The notes under the pieces: generated by a model
What the model was told of the DNA's origin: nothing
What the model saw: only the letters and a program-made list of their open reading frames with translations
Database searches by the model: none
Assembly: GCA_934647235.1 (NCBI GenBank)
Contig: CAKUFG010000004.1
Span: 44,189-108,188 of the forward strand
DNA length: 64,000 nucleotides
Reading direction: 5' to 3'
Origin: an uncultured Clostridia bacterium
GTDB taxonomy: Bacteria; Bacillota; Clostridia; Christensenellales; Aristaeellaceae
Position numbers and translations under genes: made by a program
Shown: positions 43,301 through 50,238 of the stretch, piece after piece
How positions within the stretch are numbered: position 1 is the stretch's first letter
How the letters are laid out: the number at the start of each line of letters is the position of its first letter

Positions 43301-43878
43301 TCAATGCGCAGCGCGTCGGTCTCACAGGGCGGATACACATCCACAATGGCGCCGCGCAGGGCGCACTGGCCTTTGCCCTCCACCATGTCCACGCGCTCGT
43401 AGCCCGCCTCAGCCAGCCGCGCCATCAAATCGGATGGCTGCATCTGATCGCCCGTATGCACGGTTACGGTCATGGCCCGCGCCACCTCAGGCGGGGTCAT
43501 GCGCCACAGCAGCGCGTCCGCAGGCAGGCAGAGCACGCGCATTTCGCCGCTTTGCAGGCGGCTCAGGGCGGTCAGACGCTGCCACTCGCCCTCGCGGCTG
43601 GATACGGCGCGGGCAAACTGCCTTTCGCGGGCAATCATCGTGCCCGCCCCCTGGGGCAGGTACTGGCCGATATCCTCCGCCGCGCGGGCGGCGTCGCGGT
43701 CGCCCGGCGCGATATAGAGCACCTGACGGCCGGTTTTGAGCGCAATGGCGGCGGCCAGCGCTGCGCGCGCGCCCTCGCCGATTTCATAGGCGGCCGCGCC
43801 CGGCTGCGCGGTGATCTGATCGCAAAGCTGGGCAAAGAATTCGCTTTCAAGCAGCGGGGACAGGATAAAATCGGGCAT
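40321..43878 (-). CDS. mfd: Transcription-repair coupling factor
   Basis: 1185 residues. It releases RNA polymerase stalled at lesions and recruits UvrA. Order: UvrB-like N-terminal modules; the CarD-like RNA polymerase-interaction domain near residue 500 (GDYVVHEMHGVGVYQG); the RecG-like motor with GDVGYGKTEVA near 644, IIDEEQRFG near 750 and QLRGRVGRS; then the C-terminal regulatory domain. Start MPDFILSP has AGGAGG five bases upstream; the longer frame is not used. Confidence 0.97.
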   Translation of the reverse strand: MPDFILSPLLESEFFAQLCDQITAQPGAAAYEIGEGARAALAAAIALKTGRQVLYIAPGDRDAARAAEDIGQYLPQGAGTMIARERQFARAVSSREGEWQRLTALSRLQSGEMRVLCLPADALLWRMTPPEVARAMTVTVHTGDQMQPSDLMARLAEAGYERVDMVEGKGQCALRGAIVDVYPPCETDALRIEFFDDEIDGMRTFDCVSQRSVEHLDSASIAPAGEYLLPAADRPRAGATLRLLTESALSRLREHPAQKKLSYDENPDDSRDGLRAFLREAEALEAGGLCRGMDLLAHILLPRTCGVWEYMDNPIILIDTPDRCRTRMDDCVSGYLTDLSLAIEREMALPEQEGVLRTVQEALDAVNACDMLTMQEFLRELAGFKQGRPLKISALDAPQYHGSVRDLAGDLAHWRQESGEIYLLSGGEARGERLLDTLRGVDARMDGHIHIAPHTLSRGFIWPQCALYVIGDTDIYGAGYKKTRTRKSSGQRIEAFTDLKEGDYVVHEMHGVGVYQGVKRIQSEGAWRDYLLIQYKGSDRLYVPTDQFDRVQKYIGSTDGEPPLNSLSGGEWQKQKAKVKAGLKKLAFNLVQLYAQREATPGHAFAPDTAWTQQFDEVFPYELTPDQARAVADIKRDMESTRNMDRLLCGDVGYGKTEVAMRAAFKAVQDGKQVALLAPTTILAQQHYYTCLKRFHDFPVNIDVISRFRTPKAQREAISHAASGKCDILVGTHRLLSKDVQFKDLGLLIIDEEQRFGVAHKESIKNLKKSVDVLTLSATPIPRTLHMSMVGVRDMSLLETPPEERIPVQTYVMDYNESLVRDAILREIARDGQVYFLYNRVANIDAFAGRLRQLVPEARIAIGHGQMQEHALEDVMLDFYAGKYDVLLCSTIIENGLDVPRANTMIVYDADRFGLSQLYQLRGRVGRSNRVSYAYFTVQPQKTLSETAEKRLAAIREFTQFGAGFRIAMRDLEIRGAGDIFGPEQSGHISVVGYDMYCKLIEEAVREAKGEQGAPAELEPRVDLKVNAYLPEAYVRGGSQRVEIYKRISMLRTQEEMGDIIDELLDRFGDIPQSVLTLLNVAYLRALCVSFGVGVAQRQPTGLLLRFDERYLPDLNALSAAMGEDGTVRFSAARIPGMFIPLSSRQDDEAALKAACDALGKLRERYNAQKKAMDAAKQPAGTQTE

Positions 43879-44078
43879 GACGGCCTCCTTCTTTTTTGTA
43901 CGCAAAGATGCCCGCCCGGGGAAAGCCATACCCCCGCGCAGGTAAGCAGCATTATATCAGACGGAGGTTTTTCTGTCAATCGGCTGCCGAAATTGAACAT
44001 TTGCTGTTTTTCCTTCAAAAATCATACTAAACCAGCATAAAAAGAGCCGAATATGTAACCGACAGATGTTAAAAAACA

Positions 44079-44107
44079 TTGACAAATTATAAAATTTCGG
44101 GTATTCT
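44079..44107 (+). promoter_or_regulatory. Promoter of the small secreted-protein gene
   Basis: TTGACA, 17-bp spacer, TATTCT, 50 bp before the start, within AT-rich DNA divergent from mfd (43879-44157). Confidence 0.72.
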
Positions 44108-44157
44108 TGTAGCGAATCCAAAATATTTTTGATTCGTGAGATTTAGGGGGAATCGGT

Positions 44158-44517
44158 ATGAAAAAGTCCTTGCGCGTCCTCGCTGCCCTGTTGCTGATGA
44201 TGATTCTGCTGTGCTCCACGGCCAACGCCGCCGGCGTAAGCGAGGCCTGCCTGGATGAGCACCAGGCGAACTATCTGCGCGTGCAGGCCAAGGTTACCTC
44301 CGCCAATGCGCAGATCCTCACGCTGGTGCGCTACTGCCAGCTGACCCCCGAGGATGACGTGGACTGGCTGCTTTTCCGGGTGGAGTGCATCGCCAATTCG
44401 GCGAGGGCCTACGGTGAGCGCTATGGCTTTGCGGTCGAGTGCGAGTATCGCTGGTATTGGATCGATGGCCGCTGGGTGGAGATTGACCCGCTGAAGGTGA
44501 TCAACGTTCTGCCGTAA
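44158..44517 (+). CDS. Small secreted protein of unknown function
   Basis: 119 residues with a clear signal peptide (MKKSLR, hydrophobic core, likely cleavage after ANA at about 24). The mature part of about 95 residues is partly helical (HQANYLRVQAKVTSANAQIL) and ends in an aromatic stretch (ECEYRWYWIDGRWVEIDPLK). It has a good promoter and a G-rich ribosome binding site, so it is probably expressed. I do not recognise a family. A strong hairpin follows, before the HD-GYP gene. Confidence 0.75.
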   Translation: MKKSLRVLAALLLMMILLCSTANAAGVSEACLDEHQANYLRVQAKVTSANAQILTLVRYCQLTPEDDVDWLLFRVECIANSARAYGERYGFAVECEYRWYWIDGRWVEIDPLKVINVLP

Positions 44518-44547
44518 GGTTGCGGCCGAGCCATTAAATGCAAAAGC

Positions 44548-44594
44548 AACGCCGCGCCGGGCACATCGTCCGGACGCGGCGTTATGCGTTTTTT
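44548..44594 (+). terminator. Terminator between the secreted-protein gene and the HD-GYP gene
   Basis: AACGCCGCG/CGCGGCGTT outer stem plus CCGG/CCGG inner pairing, followed by ATGCGTTTTTT. It ends immediately before the ribosome binding site of the next gene. Confidence 0.8.
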
Positions 44595-44608
44595 AGGGGT
44601 GAAACAGG

Positions 44609-45538
44609 TTGGAGGGGCTTTTTACCCATCATGCGCAGGAGGACGCCCGCGGCAGCGCAAGCGGGCTGTCGCTGCTGGCCAAGAGCGGCGATATCGAAAT
44701 CATGCGCCAAATGGTCACTGCCGGCGCGACGCTGTGGCTGTCGCCGGGCAGCGAGGAAAACACATTTGAATTTTTCTTTGTGCAGCGCGGAAAGCTGGAA
44801 ATCGCGCCCGAGGGCGACGATGTAGAAACGCTTGGCTCGGGCGACTGTTTTTATGTGCATGGGCTCAAGCAAAATGTGATGCTGCGCTGCGTGGAGGCGG
44901 CGGAGCTTTTATATGTATCCAACTGTCCGGTATTTGACAGCGAGGCCTACTGGCAGCAGGAGCTGCAGGGTCTGCTGCGCCGCATTGATGAAAAGGATCA
45001 CTATACCCAGCGCCACAGCCGCGCGGTGATGGAATACGCCCTGCAATTATACAAGGAGCTCAAGGATCACTGCCCCGGCCTGAAGCTGGAAGATTTCGTC
45101 ATGGGCGCGCTGTTTCACGATGTTGGCAAGTGCAACGTGCCGGGCGATATCCTGCGCAAAAAGGCGCGGCTGACCGACGAGGAATACAAGCTGATCCAGC
45201 AGCATCCCCTCGACAGCGCCCGGCTGCTGGAGCCCATCTACGGCCCGCGCATTGCCGAGCTTGCCTATTCGCATCATGAGCGCATGGACGGCCGCGGTTA
45301 TCCGCGCGGGCTGAAGGGCGATGAAATTCCCTTTGAGGCGCGCATCCTGGCCGTGGCGGACGCATTTGACGCAATGACCAGCGACCGCGGCTATAACAGG
45401 GTAAAAACCTTTGAGGAAGCCGCGCTGGAGCTGCAGGGTCTGTCTGAAGCCTATGATCCGCTGGTGACGGCCACCCTGGTGCGCCTGGTGCGCGAGGGCC
45501 GCATCGGCCCGCAGGCCGCCCAGCAAAGCGAAAAATAA
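44609..45538 (+). CDS. Cupin-HD-GYP fusion, putative cyclic-di-GMP phosphodiesterase
   Basis: 309 residues. Residues about 20-105 form a cupin-like barrel (GSEENTFEFFFVQRGKLEI, GSGDCFYVHG); about 125-300 is an HD-GYP domain with LFHDVGKCN near 170 and HHERMDGRGYPRGLKGDEIP near 222, so metal ligands and the GYP motif are intact. It likely hydrolyses cyclic-di-GMP in response to a ligand of the cupin. The start is TTG with GGGGTG seven bases upstream. The upstream terminator means expression may depend on read-through. Confidence 0.85.
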   Translation: MEGLFTHHAQEDARGSASGLSLLAKSGDIEIMRQMVTAGATLWLSPGSEENTFEFFFVQRGKLEIAPEGDDVETLGSGDCFYVHGLKQNVMLRCVEAAELLYVSNCPVFDSEAYWQQELQGLLRRIDEKDHYTQRHSRAVMEYALQLYKELKDHCPGLKLEDFVMGALFHDVGKCNVPGDILRKKARLTDEEYKLIQQHPLDSARLLEPIYGPRIAELAYSHHERMDGRGYPRGLKGDEIPFEARILAVADAFDAMTSDRGYNRVKTFEEAALELQGLSEAYDPLVTATLVRLVREGRIGPQAAQQSEK

Positions 45539-45556
45539 CAAAAACAGTATCAGAAA

Positions 45557-45597
45557 AACGGCTGATCGGGGTTTTCCCCAGCCAGCCGTCTTATTTT
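45557..45597. terminator. Terminator between convergent HD-GYP and glpK genes
   Basis: ACGGCTG/CAGCCGT outer and CGGGG/CCCCAG inner pairings around TTTT, followed by CTTATTTTG on the plus strand. Confidence 0.7.
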
Positions 45598-45599
45598 GC

Positions 45600-47096
45600 T
45601 TATTCCTCCTTGGCCCAGTAGAGCACCGCGTCCACCGCGCGCTTCCAGCCGCGCAGCAGCTGCTGCCGCTGGGCAGGATCCATCGAGGGCACAAACTTGC
45701 TTTCCACATGCCAGCCATGCGCCGTCTCGGCCAGGTCGTCATACACGCCCACCGCCAGGCCAGCCAGCAGGGCCGCGCCCAGCGCGGTGGTTTCCAGCAC
45801 CGCCGGGCGCTGAATGGCTACGCCGCTGATATCCGCCTGGAACTGCATCAGGAAGTTGTTGGCCGTCGCGCCGCCATCCACGCGCAGCACGGCCGGCGTT
45901 TCGCCCAGATCGCGCGCCATGGCCTGGAACAGATCGTTGCTCTGATAGGCAATGCTCTCCAGCCCCGCGCGTACAATCTGCGCATGGCCCGTGCCGCGCG
46001 TCATGCCAAACAGCGTGCCGCGCGCATACATGCTCCAGTGCGGCGCGCCCAGGCCCGTAAAGGCAGGCACCAGATACACGCCCTCGTTATCGGCAATGGA
46101 GGTGGCCAGCGCCTCGCTCTGGCTGGCCTTTTCCACAAATTTCATTTCGTCGCGCAGCCACTGGATGGTCGCGCCGCCCATGAACACGCTGCCCTCCAGC
46201 GCGTAGGTGGGCTGTCCGTTCAGCCGCCAGGCCATGGTGGTCAGCAGGCCGTTTTCGGACAGCTTGAACTCGCTGCCCGCGTTCATCAGCATAAAGCAGC
46301 CCGTACCGTAGGTGTTCTTGGCCATGCCGCGCTCAAAGCATGCCTGGCCGAACAGCGCCGCGTGCTGGTCGCCCGCCATGGCGGCCACGGGCACTGCCAC
46401 GCCCAGGATGTCCTCGTCCAGCATGCCGATCACTTGCGAAGAATCCACCACCTGGGGCAGCAGCTCGCGCGGGATATCCATGATGCGCAGCAGCTCGTCG
46501 TCCCACTGCTGGGTATGCAGGTTGAACAGCATCGTGCGGCCCGCGTTGGTGGCATCCGTCACATGCGGATGCCCCTGCACCAGATGCCAGGCCAGGAAGC
46601 TGTCGATGGTGCCAAAGCACAGTTCGCCCTTGCGCGCGCGGTCGCGCACGTTCAGCGCGTCCAGCAGCCACTGCAGCTTGGTTCCCGCGAAATAGGCATC
46701 GGGCACCAGGCCGGTCTTTTCGCGGATCATTTCGGCATGGCCGTCTCTGACCAGCTTTTCCACATAGGGCGCGGTGCGGCGGCACTGCCACACGATGGCG
46801 TTGTGCAGCCACGCGCCGGTTCTGCGATCCCACAGCACGGTGGTTTCGCGCTGATTGGTAATGCCGATGGCCGCGATTTCAGCCGGATCGATGCCGGTAT
46901 TGCGCACTGCCGCACGCAGCGATTCAATCTGCGTGGACAGGATATCGCCGGGATCATGCTCCACCCAGCCGGGATTGGGATAATGCTGCGGGAACTCCTG
47001 CGCGGCGGAGCCGATCATGCGGCCCTCGATGGTAAACACCACCGCGCGGGAGGACGTGGTGCCCTGATCCAGCGCCACCAGATAGCGTTTGTTCAT
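45600..47096 (-). CDS. glpK: Glycerol kinase
   Basis: 498 residues of the FGGY kinase family: ALDQGTTSSRAVVF (residues 8-21), TNQRETTVLWDRRTG, AGDQHAALFGQ, KNTYGTGCFML and DGGATANNFLMQFQADI, all diagnostic for glycerol kinase. It makes glycerol-3-phosphate from glycerol and ATP. No glpF or glpD is adjacent; the upstream gene in the same direction is the PQQ protein, separated by a terminator. Ribosome binding site AAGGAG. The two glycerophosphodiesterases in the window would feed the same pool. Confidence 0.96.
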   Translation of the reverse strand: MNKRYLVALDQGTTSSRAVVFTIEGRMIGSAAQEFPQHYPNPGWVEHDPGDILSTQIESLRAAVRNTGIDPAEIAAIGITNQRETTVLWDRRTGAWLHNAIVWQCRRTAPYVEKLVRDGHAEMIREKTGLVPDAYFAGTKLQWLLDALNVRDRARKGELCFGTIDSFLAWHLVQGHPHVTDATNAGRTMLFNLHTQQWDDELLRIMDIPRELLPQVVDSSQVIGMLDEDILGVAVPVAAMAGDQHAALFGQACFERGMAKNTYGTGCFMLMNAGSEFKLSENGLLTTMAWRLNGQPTYALEGSVFMGGATIQWLRDEMKFVEKASQSEALATSIADNEGVYLVPAFTGLGAPHWSMYARGTLFGMTRGTGHAQIVRAGLESIAYQSNDLFQAMARDLGETPAVLRVDGGATANNFLMQFQADISGVAIQRPAVLETTALGAALLAGLAVGVYDDLAETAHGWHVESKFVPSMDPAQRQQLLRGWKRAVDAVLYWAKEE

Positions 47097-47117
47097 ATTG
47101 AATATCTCCTTTTAACA

Positions 47118-47156
47118 AAAGGGAAGAGAGGTGCTCGGCTTCTCTTCCCTTTTTTA
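47118..47156 (-). terminator. Terminator between the PQQ-protein gene and glpK
   Basis: AAAAGGGAAGAGA pairs with TCTCTTCCCTTTT around a loop; both flanks are T- or A-rich, so it can act in either direction. glpK therefore probably relies on read-through or a weak own promoter that was not identified. Confidence 0.75.
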
Positions 47157-47169
47157 TCATGCCTTCTGA

Positions 47170-49962
47170 TTATTGAATGCGGATGCCGTACATCTTCGCG
47201 TTATCCTTAGAGCAGGTGCCGATGACCAGCATATCCTTGTACACGGCGGGCGAGCCCTGAATTTCGCCGCCCAGGGACAGCACGTTGCACACCTTGCCCG
47301 TGCTGCCGTCCAGCAGGTACAGGTTGCCGGACTGATCGCCCTGGATGATCCACGCATCGCCGGCCTCGTTATACACGGCCACGGGGGAGGAAATGGCCTG
47401 GGCATCCATCTCGTATTCCCATTCCACAGAGCCGTCCATCTTATTGAGGGCGATCACGGTGGATTTGTTGGCGCTGCCGGTCATGTTGACGGTAAAGATG
47501 ACCAGGCCGGAGATGCCGTTCTGGCCCACGACGGGGCTGGCCTTGCAGCCGGAAAGCTGATCCTTATTGTACAGGCAGGAGATTTCGTAGCTCCAGATTT
47601 CCTCGCCGGTCAGCGCGTTGAGGCGGCGGATGGTAACGGGCTTTTTGCCGTTCAGGCGCTTATAGGAGGTGTTGCCGGTATACAGCGCCAGGTCGCCGTT
47701 CTCGTCAAAGTCCAGGGCGATGGCCGCGTCGGTATTATCACCCACATCCTTGGCCCAGACAGCCTTCATGGTGTTGCTGTCGATGCACTGCAGGATGCCC
47801 TGCGTGTCGGCGGTATAGATGTAGTTGTTGTACATGGCCACGCTGGTTTCCGCGCCGGTCATGTTGGCCTCTTCGGACTTGGCCTTGGTCTTGAGGAACA
47901 CGATATCCTTGTTGATCGTCAGCGAGGGCTTTTCGGATTTGTAATCAAAGTTGGTGTTGAGCGCGATGGTATAGATCAAGCCGTTTTCGCCCGCGACGAT
48001 CATGGTGTCGCTGTTCATATCAAACAGCGCCGTGCCGTCGAACGCGCCGTTGGCGCAGTAGGCGTCCTGCTGCTTGGAGGTTTTGCCGCTCATGAACATC
48101 AGCTCGGAATTGTCCAGCAGGTTGAACAGATAGTAGCCATAATCGCCGCTCTTGTTGGCCAGCTTGGAAATCGCCTGCCCCACGCCCAGCATGGGATAGC
48201 CGTAGGGGTTGACCGACACGCTGGATTTGAGCGGGTAGCCCACATTGATGGGATCGCGGGTGGGCTGGCCGTCGTTGAGATCGACAAAGTGAATTTTGCC
48301 GTCCAGGCCGGCGAAGATGACCTCCTTGAGGGCCTTGACGGTGCGCTTGCTTTCGTACAGGTTCATCAAGTTTTCGCGGGCTTCCTGCGCCCATTTGATG
48401 ATGGCGGGCTGGCCCGTCCAGCCGATGCCGTACCACACGCCGTTGCTTGCCGTGCGGATGCTGCCCATCTCGTATTCCCACTCGATGGAGAGCTTTTCAT
48501 CCTCTACCTCAACCGTGCCGGAAGCGGCGTTCTGGCGGAAGGAATTGCCGCGGAAGGTGAACACGCCGCCGTCATAATAGGTATACTTGTCCGGCGCGTT
48601 CATGCTGATGGCGGTTTCGCGCTGGTAATCCGTTACCTTTTTACCATTGCGGTAAACCGTCTGCGTCAGGCTCAGCTTGGCAGGATCGGCGCTGTCGTCG
48701 GCAGCCGCCTGCAGGATGGGCATGGGCGTGGCCGTCGGCTCGGGCGTAGCCGTGGGAACGGGAGTAGGCGTAGGCGTGGGGGTGGGCGTAGCCGTCGGCT
48801 CCGCAGTAGGCGCAGGCGTGGGCGTAGGCGCCTGGGTGGGAGCCTCAGTCGGCACGGCCGTGGGAACCGCTGTGGGCGCTTCCGTCGCCACCGCCACGGG
48901 CTGGGCGGTAGGCGCAACAGGCACTACAAAGAAGGTAGGCTGCACGGTGGCCGGAGCCGGCGTGTCGGTAGGCACATCGGTAGGCGCATCGGTGGGGGCC
49001 TGCGTCGGCACAGGCGTGGGCACCTGGGTAGGCACGGGCGTGGCGGGCTGCACAACGTTGAGCAGGATCGCGCTGTCCGTGGTGCGCCAGGCGTCGTTTT
49101 CCTGCACGGCGGCGTACACATTGCCCAGATACGCATTTTCAAAGCGCACCGTAACCACCCAGGTGGTATTGGTGGGCGCATCCTTGCACTGGGCGCTGCC
49201 GGGCAGGGCCATGCCCTGCTCGTCCATCAGGCGCACGTTCTGCACGGCCTTTGTGGTGGTAATGCTGAACTGCACCTGCGTGCCGGCGGTGATATCGCTG
49301 CTGACGGTCTGGAACAGATGGATGCCCGCAGGCTCCTCCTCCACGCCGACCAGGCGGAGCACGCCGCTCATGTTATCGCGCAGGCTGTAGAGCGCCCCGG
49401 CAAAGCCGGAATCATCCTTGGGCCGCTCCACAAGCTTGGGCAGCAGGCACATCGCGCCAAAGAACAGCGCCAGCACCAGCACCACGGCGATGATCACCGC
49501 CAGCCAGCGATGGCCGCGCGGCGCTTCATCCTCATCCTCATAATACTCCTCGTCCGGATACAGCTGCGAATCCAGCTGCGCGCTGCGGGTCTGATACTGG
49601 CCACCGCGATAATTATCCGCGCCCTCGTTTTCCTCGCCGTATACGCGCGCGCCGGGCTGCGGCTGGGCGTACTCGGTGGTGCGGTGGAAAACGGTCGGCT
49701 CGCCGTTCACGGGGCGCGCCGCGCGCGTTTCCTCGGTTTGGGCGGCGGGCTGCGGCGGCGCGGCGGGAATAGTGCGCGCGCTGCGCACGGGCGGCATCTT
49801 GCGGGTAGCCTGCGGGTCCTGCCCGGAGGCGTTCTGCTGCGTCTCGCCCTCCTGCTGAATCTGCTGATACAGCTGCTTATGCCGGTCCACGCGGCGATGG
49901 CGCGCGGGGGCAGCGGAGACGTTCTGCTCCGATTCGGGTTTGAAATCAAATTGATCAGCCAT
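47170..49962 (-). CDS. Membrane-anchored PQQ-like beta-propeller protein
   Basis: 930 residues. About 1-150 is a charged, Gln/Pro-rich cytoplasmic region; 151-175 a membrane helix (WLAVIIAVVLVLALFFGAM); about 200-300 an Ig-like or beta domain; about 305-420 a wall-spanning linker of repeated TPxPT units; about 440-930 PQQ-type propeller repeats (YTADTQGILQCIDSNTMKAVWAKD, LNALTGEEIWSYEI, VIALNKMDGSVEWEYEM, NLYLLDGSTGKV). Ligand unknown. Start has AAGGAG eight bases upstream. It is divergent from the CotH operon and shares its control region. Confidence 0.85.
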   Translation of the reverse strand: MADQFDFKPESEQNVSAAPARHRRVDRHKQLYQQIQQEGETQQNASGQDPQATRKMPPVRSARTIPAAPPQPAAQTEETRAARPVNGEPTVFHRTTEYAQPQPGARVYGEENEGADNYRGGQYQTRSAQLDSQLYPDEEYYEDEDEAPRGHRWLAVIIAVVLVLALFFGAMCLLPKLVERPKDDSGFAGALYSLRDNMSGVLRLVGVEEEPAGIHLFQTVSSDITAGTQVQFSITTTKAVQNVRLMDEQGMALPGSAQCKDAPTNTTWVVTVRFENAYLGNVYAAVQENDAWRTTDSAILLNVVQPATPVPTQVPTPVPTQAPTDAPTDVPTDTPAPATVQPTFFVVPVAPTAQPVAVATEAPTAVPTAVPTEAPTQAPTPTPAPTAEPTATPTPTPTPTPVPTATPEPTATPMPILQAAADDSADPAKLSLTQTVYRNGKKVTDYQRETAISMNAPDKYTYYDGGVFTFRGNSFRQNAASGTVEVEDEKLSIEWEYEMGSIRTASNGVWYGIGWTGQPAIIKWAQEARENLMNLYESKRTVKALKEVIFAGLDGKIHFVDLNDGQPTRDPINVGYPLKSSVSVNPYGYPMLGVGQAISKLANKSGDYGYYLFNLLDNSELMFMSGKTSKQQDAYCANGAFDGTALFDMNSDTMIVAGENGLIYTIALNTNFDYKSEKPSLTINKDIVFLKTKAKSEEANMTGAETSVAMYNNYIYTADTQGILQCIDSNTMKAVWAKDVGDNTDAAIALDFDENGDLALYTGNTSYKRLNGKKPVTIRRLNALTGEEIWSYEISCLYNKDQLSGCKASPVVGQNGISGLVIFTVNMTGSANKSTVIALNKMDGSVEWEYEMDAQAISSPVAVYNEAGDAWIIQGDQSGNLYLLDGSTGKVCNVLSLGGEIQGSPAVYKDMLVIGTCSKDNAKMYGIRIQ

Positions 49963-50019
49963 GCTGCAATCTCCTTGCAAATCGTCAAAGATCGTAAATG
50001 GACAGAATCTCAGTTTGTT

Positions 50020-50048
50020 ATTATACCAGCATCCGCCCAAATTAGCAA
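50020..50048 (-). promoter_or_regulatory. Promoter of the PQQ-protein gene
   Basis: Minus strand: TTGCTA (50048-50043), 17-bp spacer, TATAAT (50025-50020), 58 bp upstream of the start. A second TATAAT at 50094-50089 lacks a -35. Confidence 0.7.
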
Positions 50049-50193
50049 GCGTATTGCGGCAAAAGGCGCGGCTGCGCGCATGTTTTACATTATATCATCT
50101 CCCGCGCGCCGCCTTCGCATGGCCTGCGGACGCAAAATTTGTGTAAAACCCGCGTTTCTGACAAGAAATAACTGGCGCAATCGATCTGTTATG

Positions 50194-50202
50194 TGTTATA
50201 AT
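50194..50202 (+). promoter_or_regulatory. Extended -10 promoter of the CotH gene
   Basis: TGT TATAAT, 36 bp before the CotH start; weak -35. It lies back to back with the PQQ-protein promoter. Confidence 0.6.
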
Positions 50203-50238
50203 GGTTTTGTAACATTTTTGCCTCCAAAGGAGAAAGCC

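Noticed and set aside
48700..49050. Repeated gtaggcgtgggc-like units resembling a tandem or CRISPR-like repeat
   Set aside because: They encode the TPxPT linker of the PQQ protein; unit length varies by codons and there are no spacers.
47173..50238. Very long plus-strand open frame antisense to the PQQ protein, joined to CotH (2091 codons)
   Set aside because: The first 1022 codons are the mirror of a well-supported minus-strand gene with clear domains. The open frame results from high-GC codon bias. The CotH start at 50239 has its own ribosome binding site and signal anchor.
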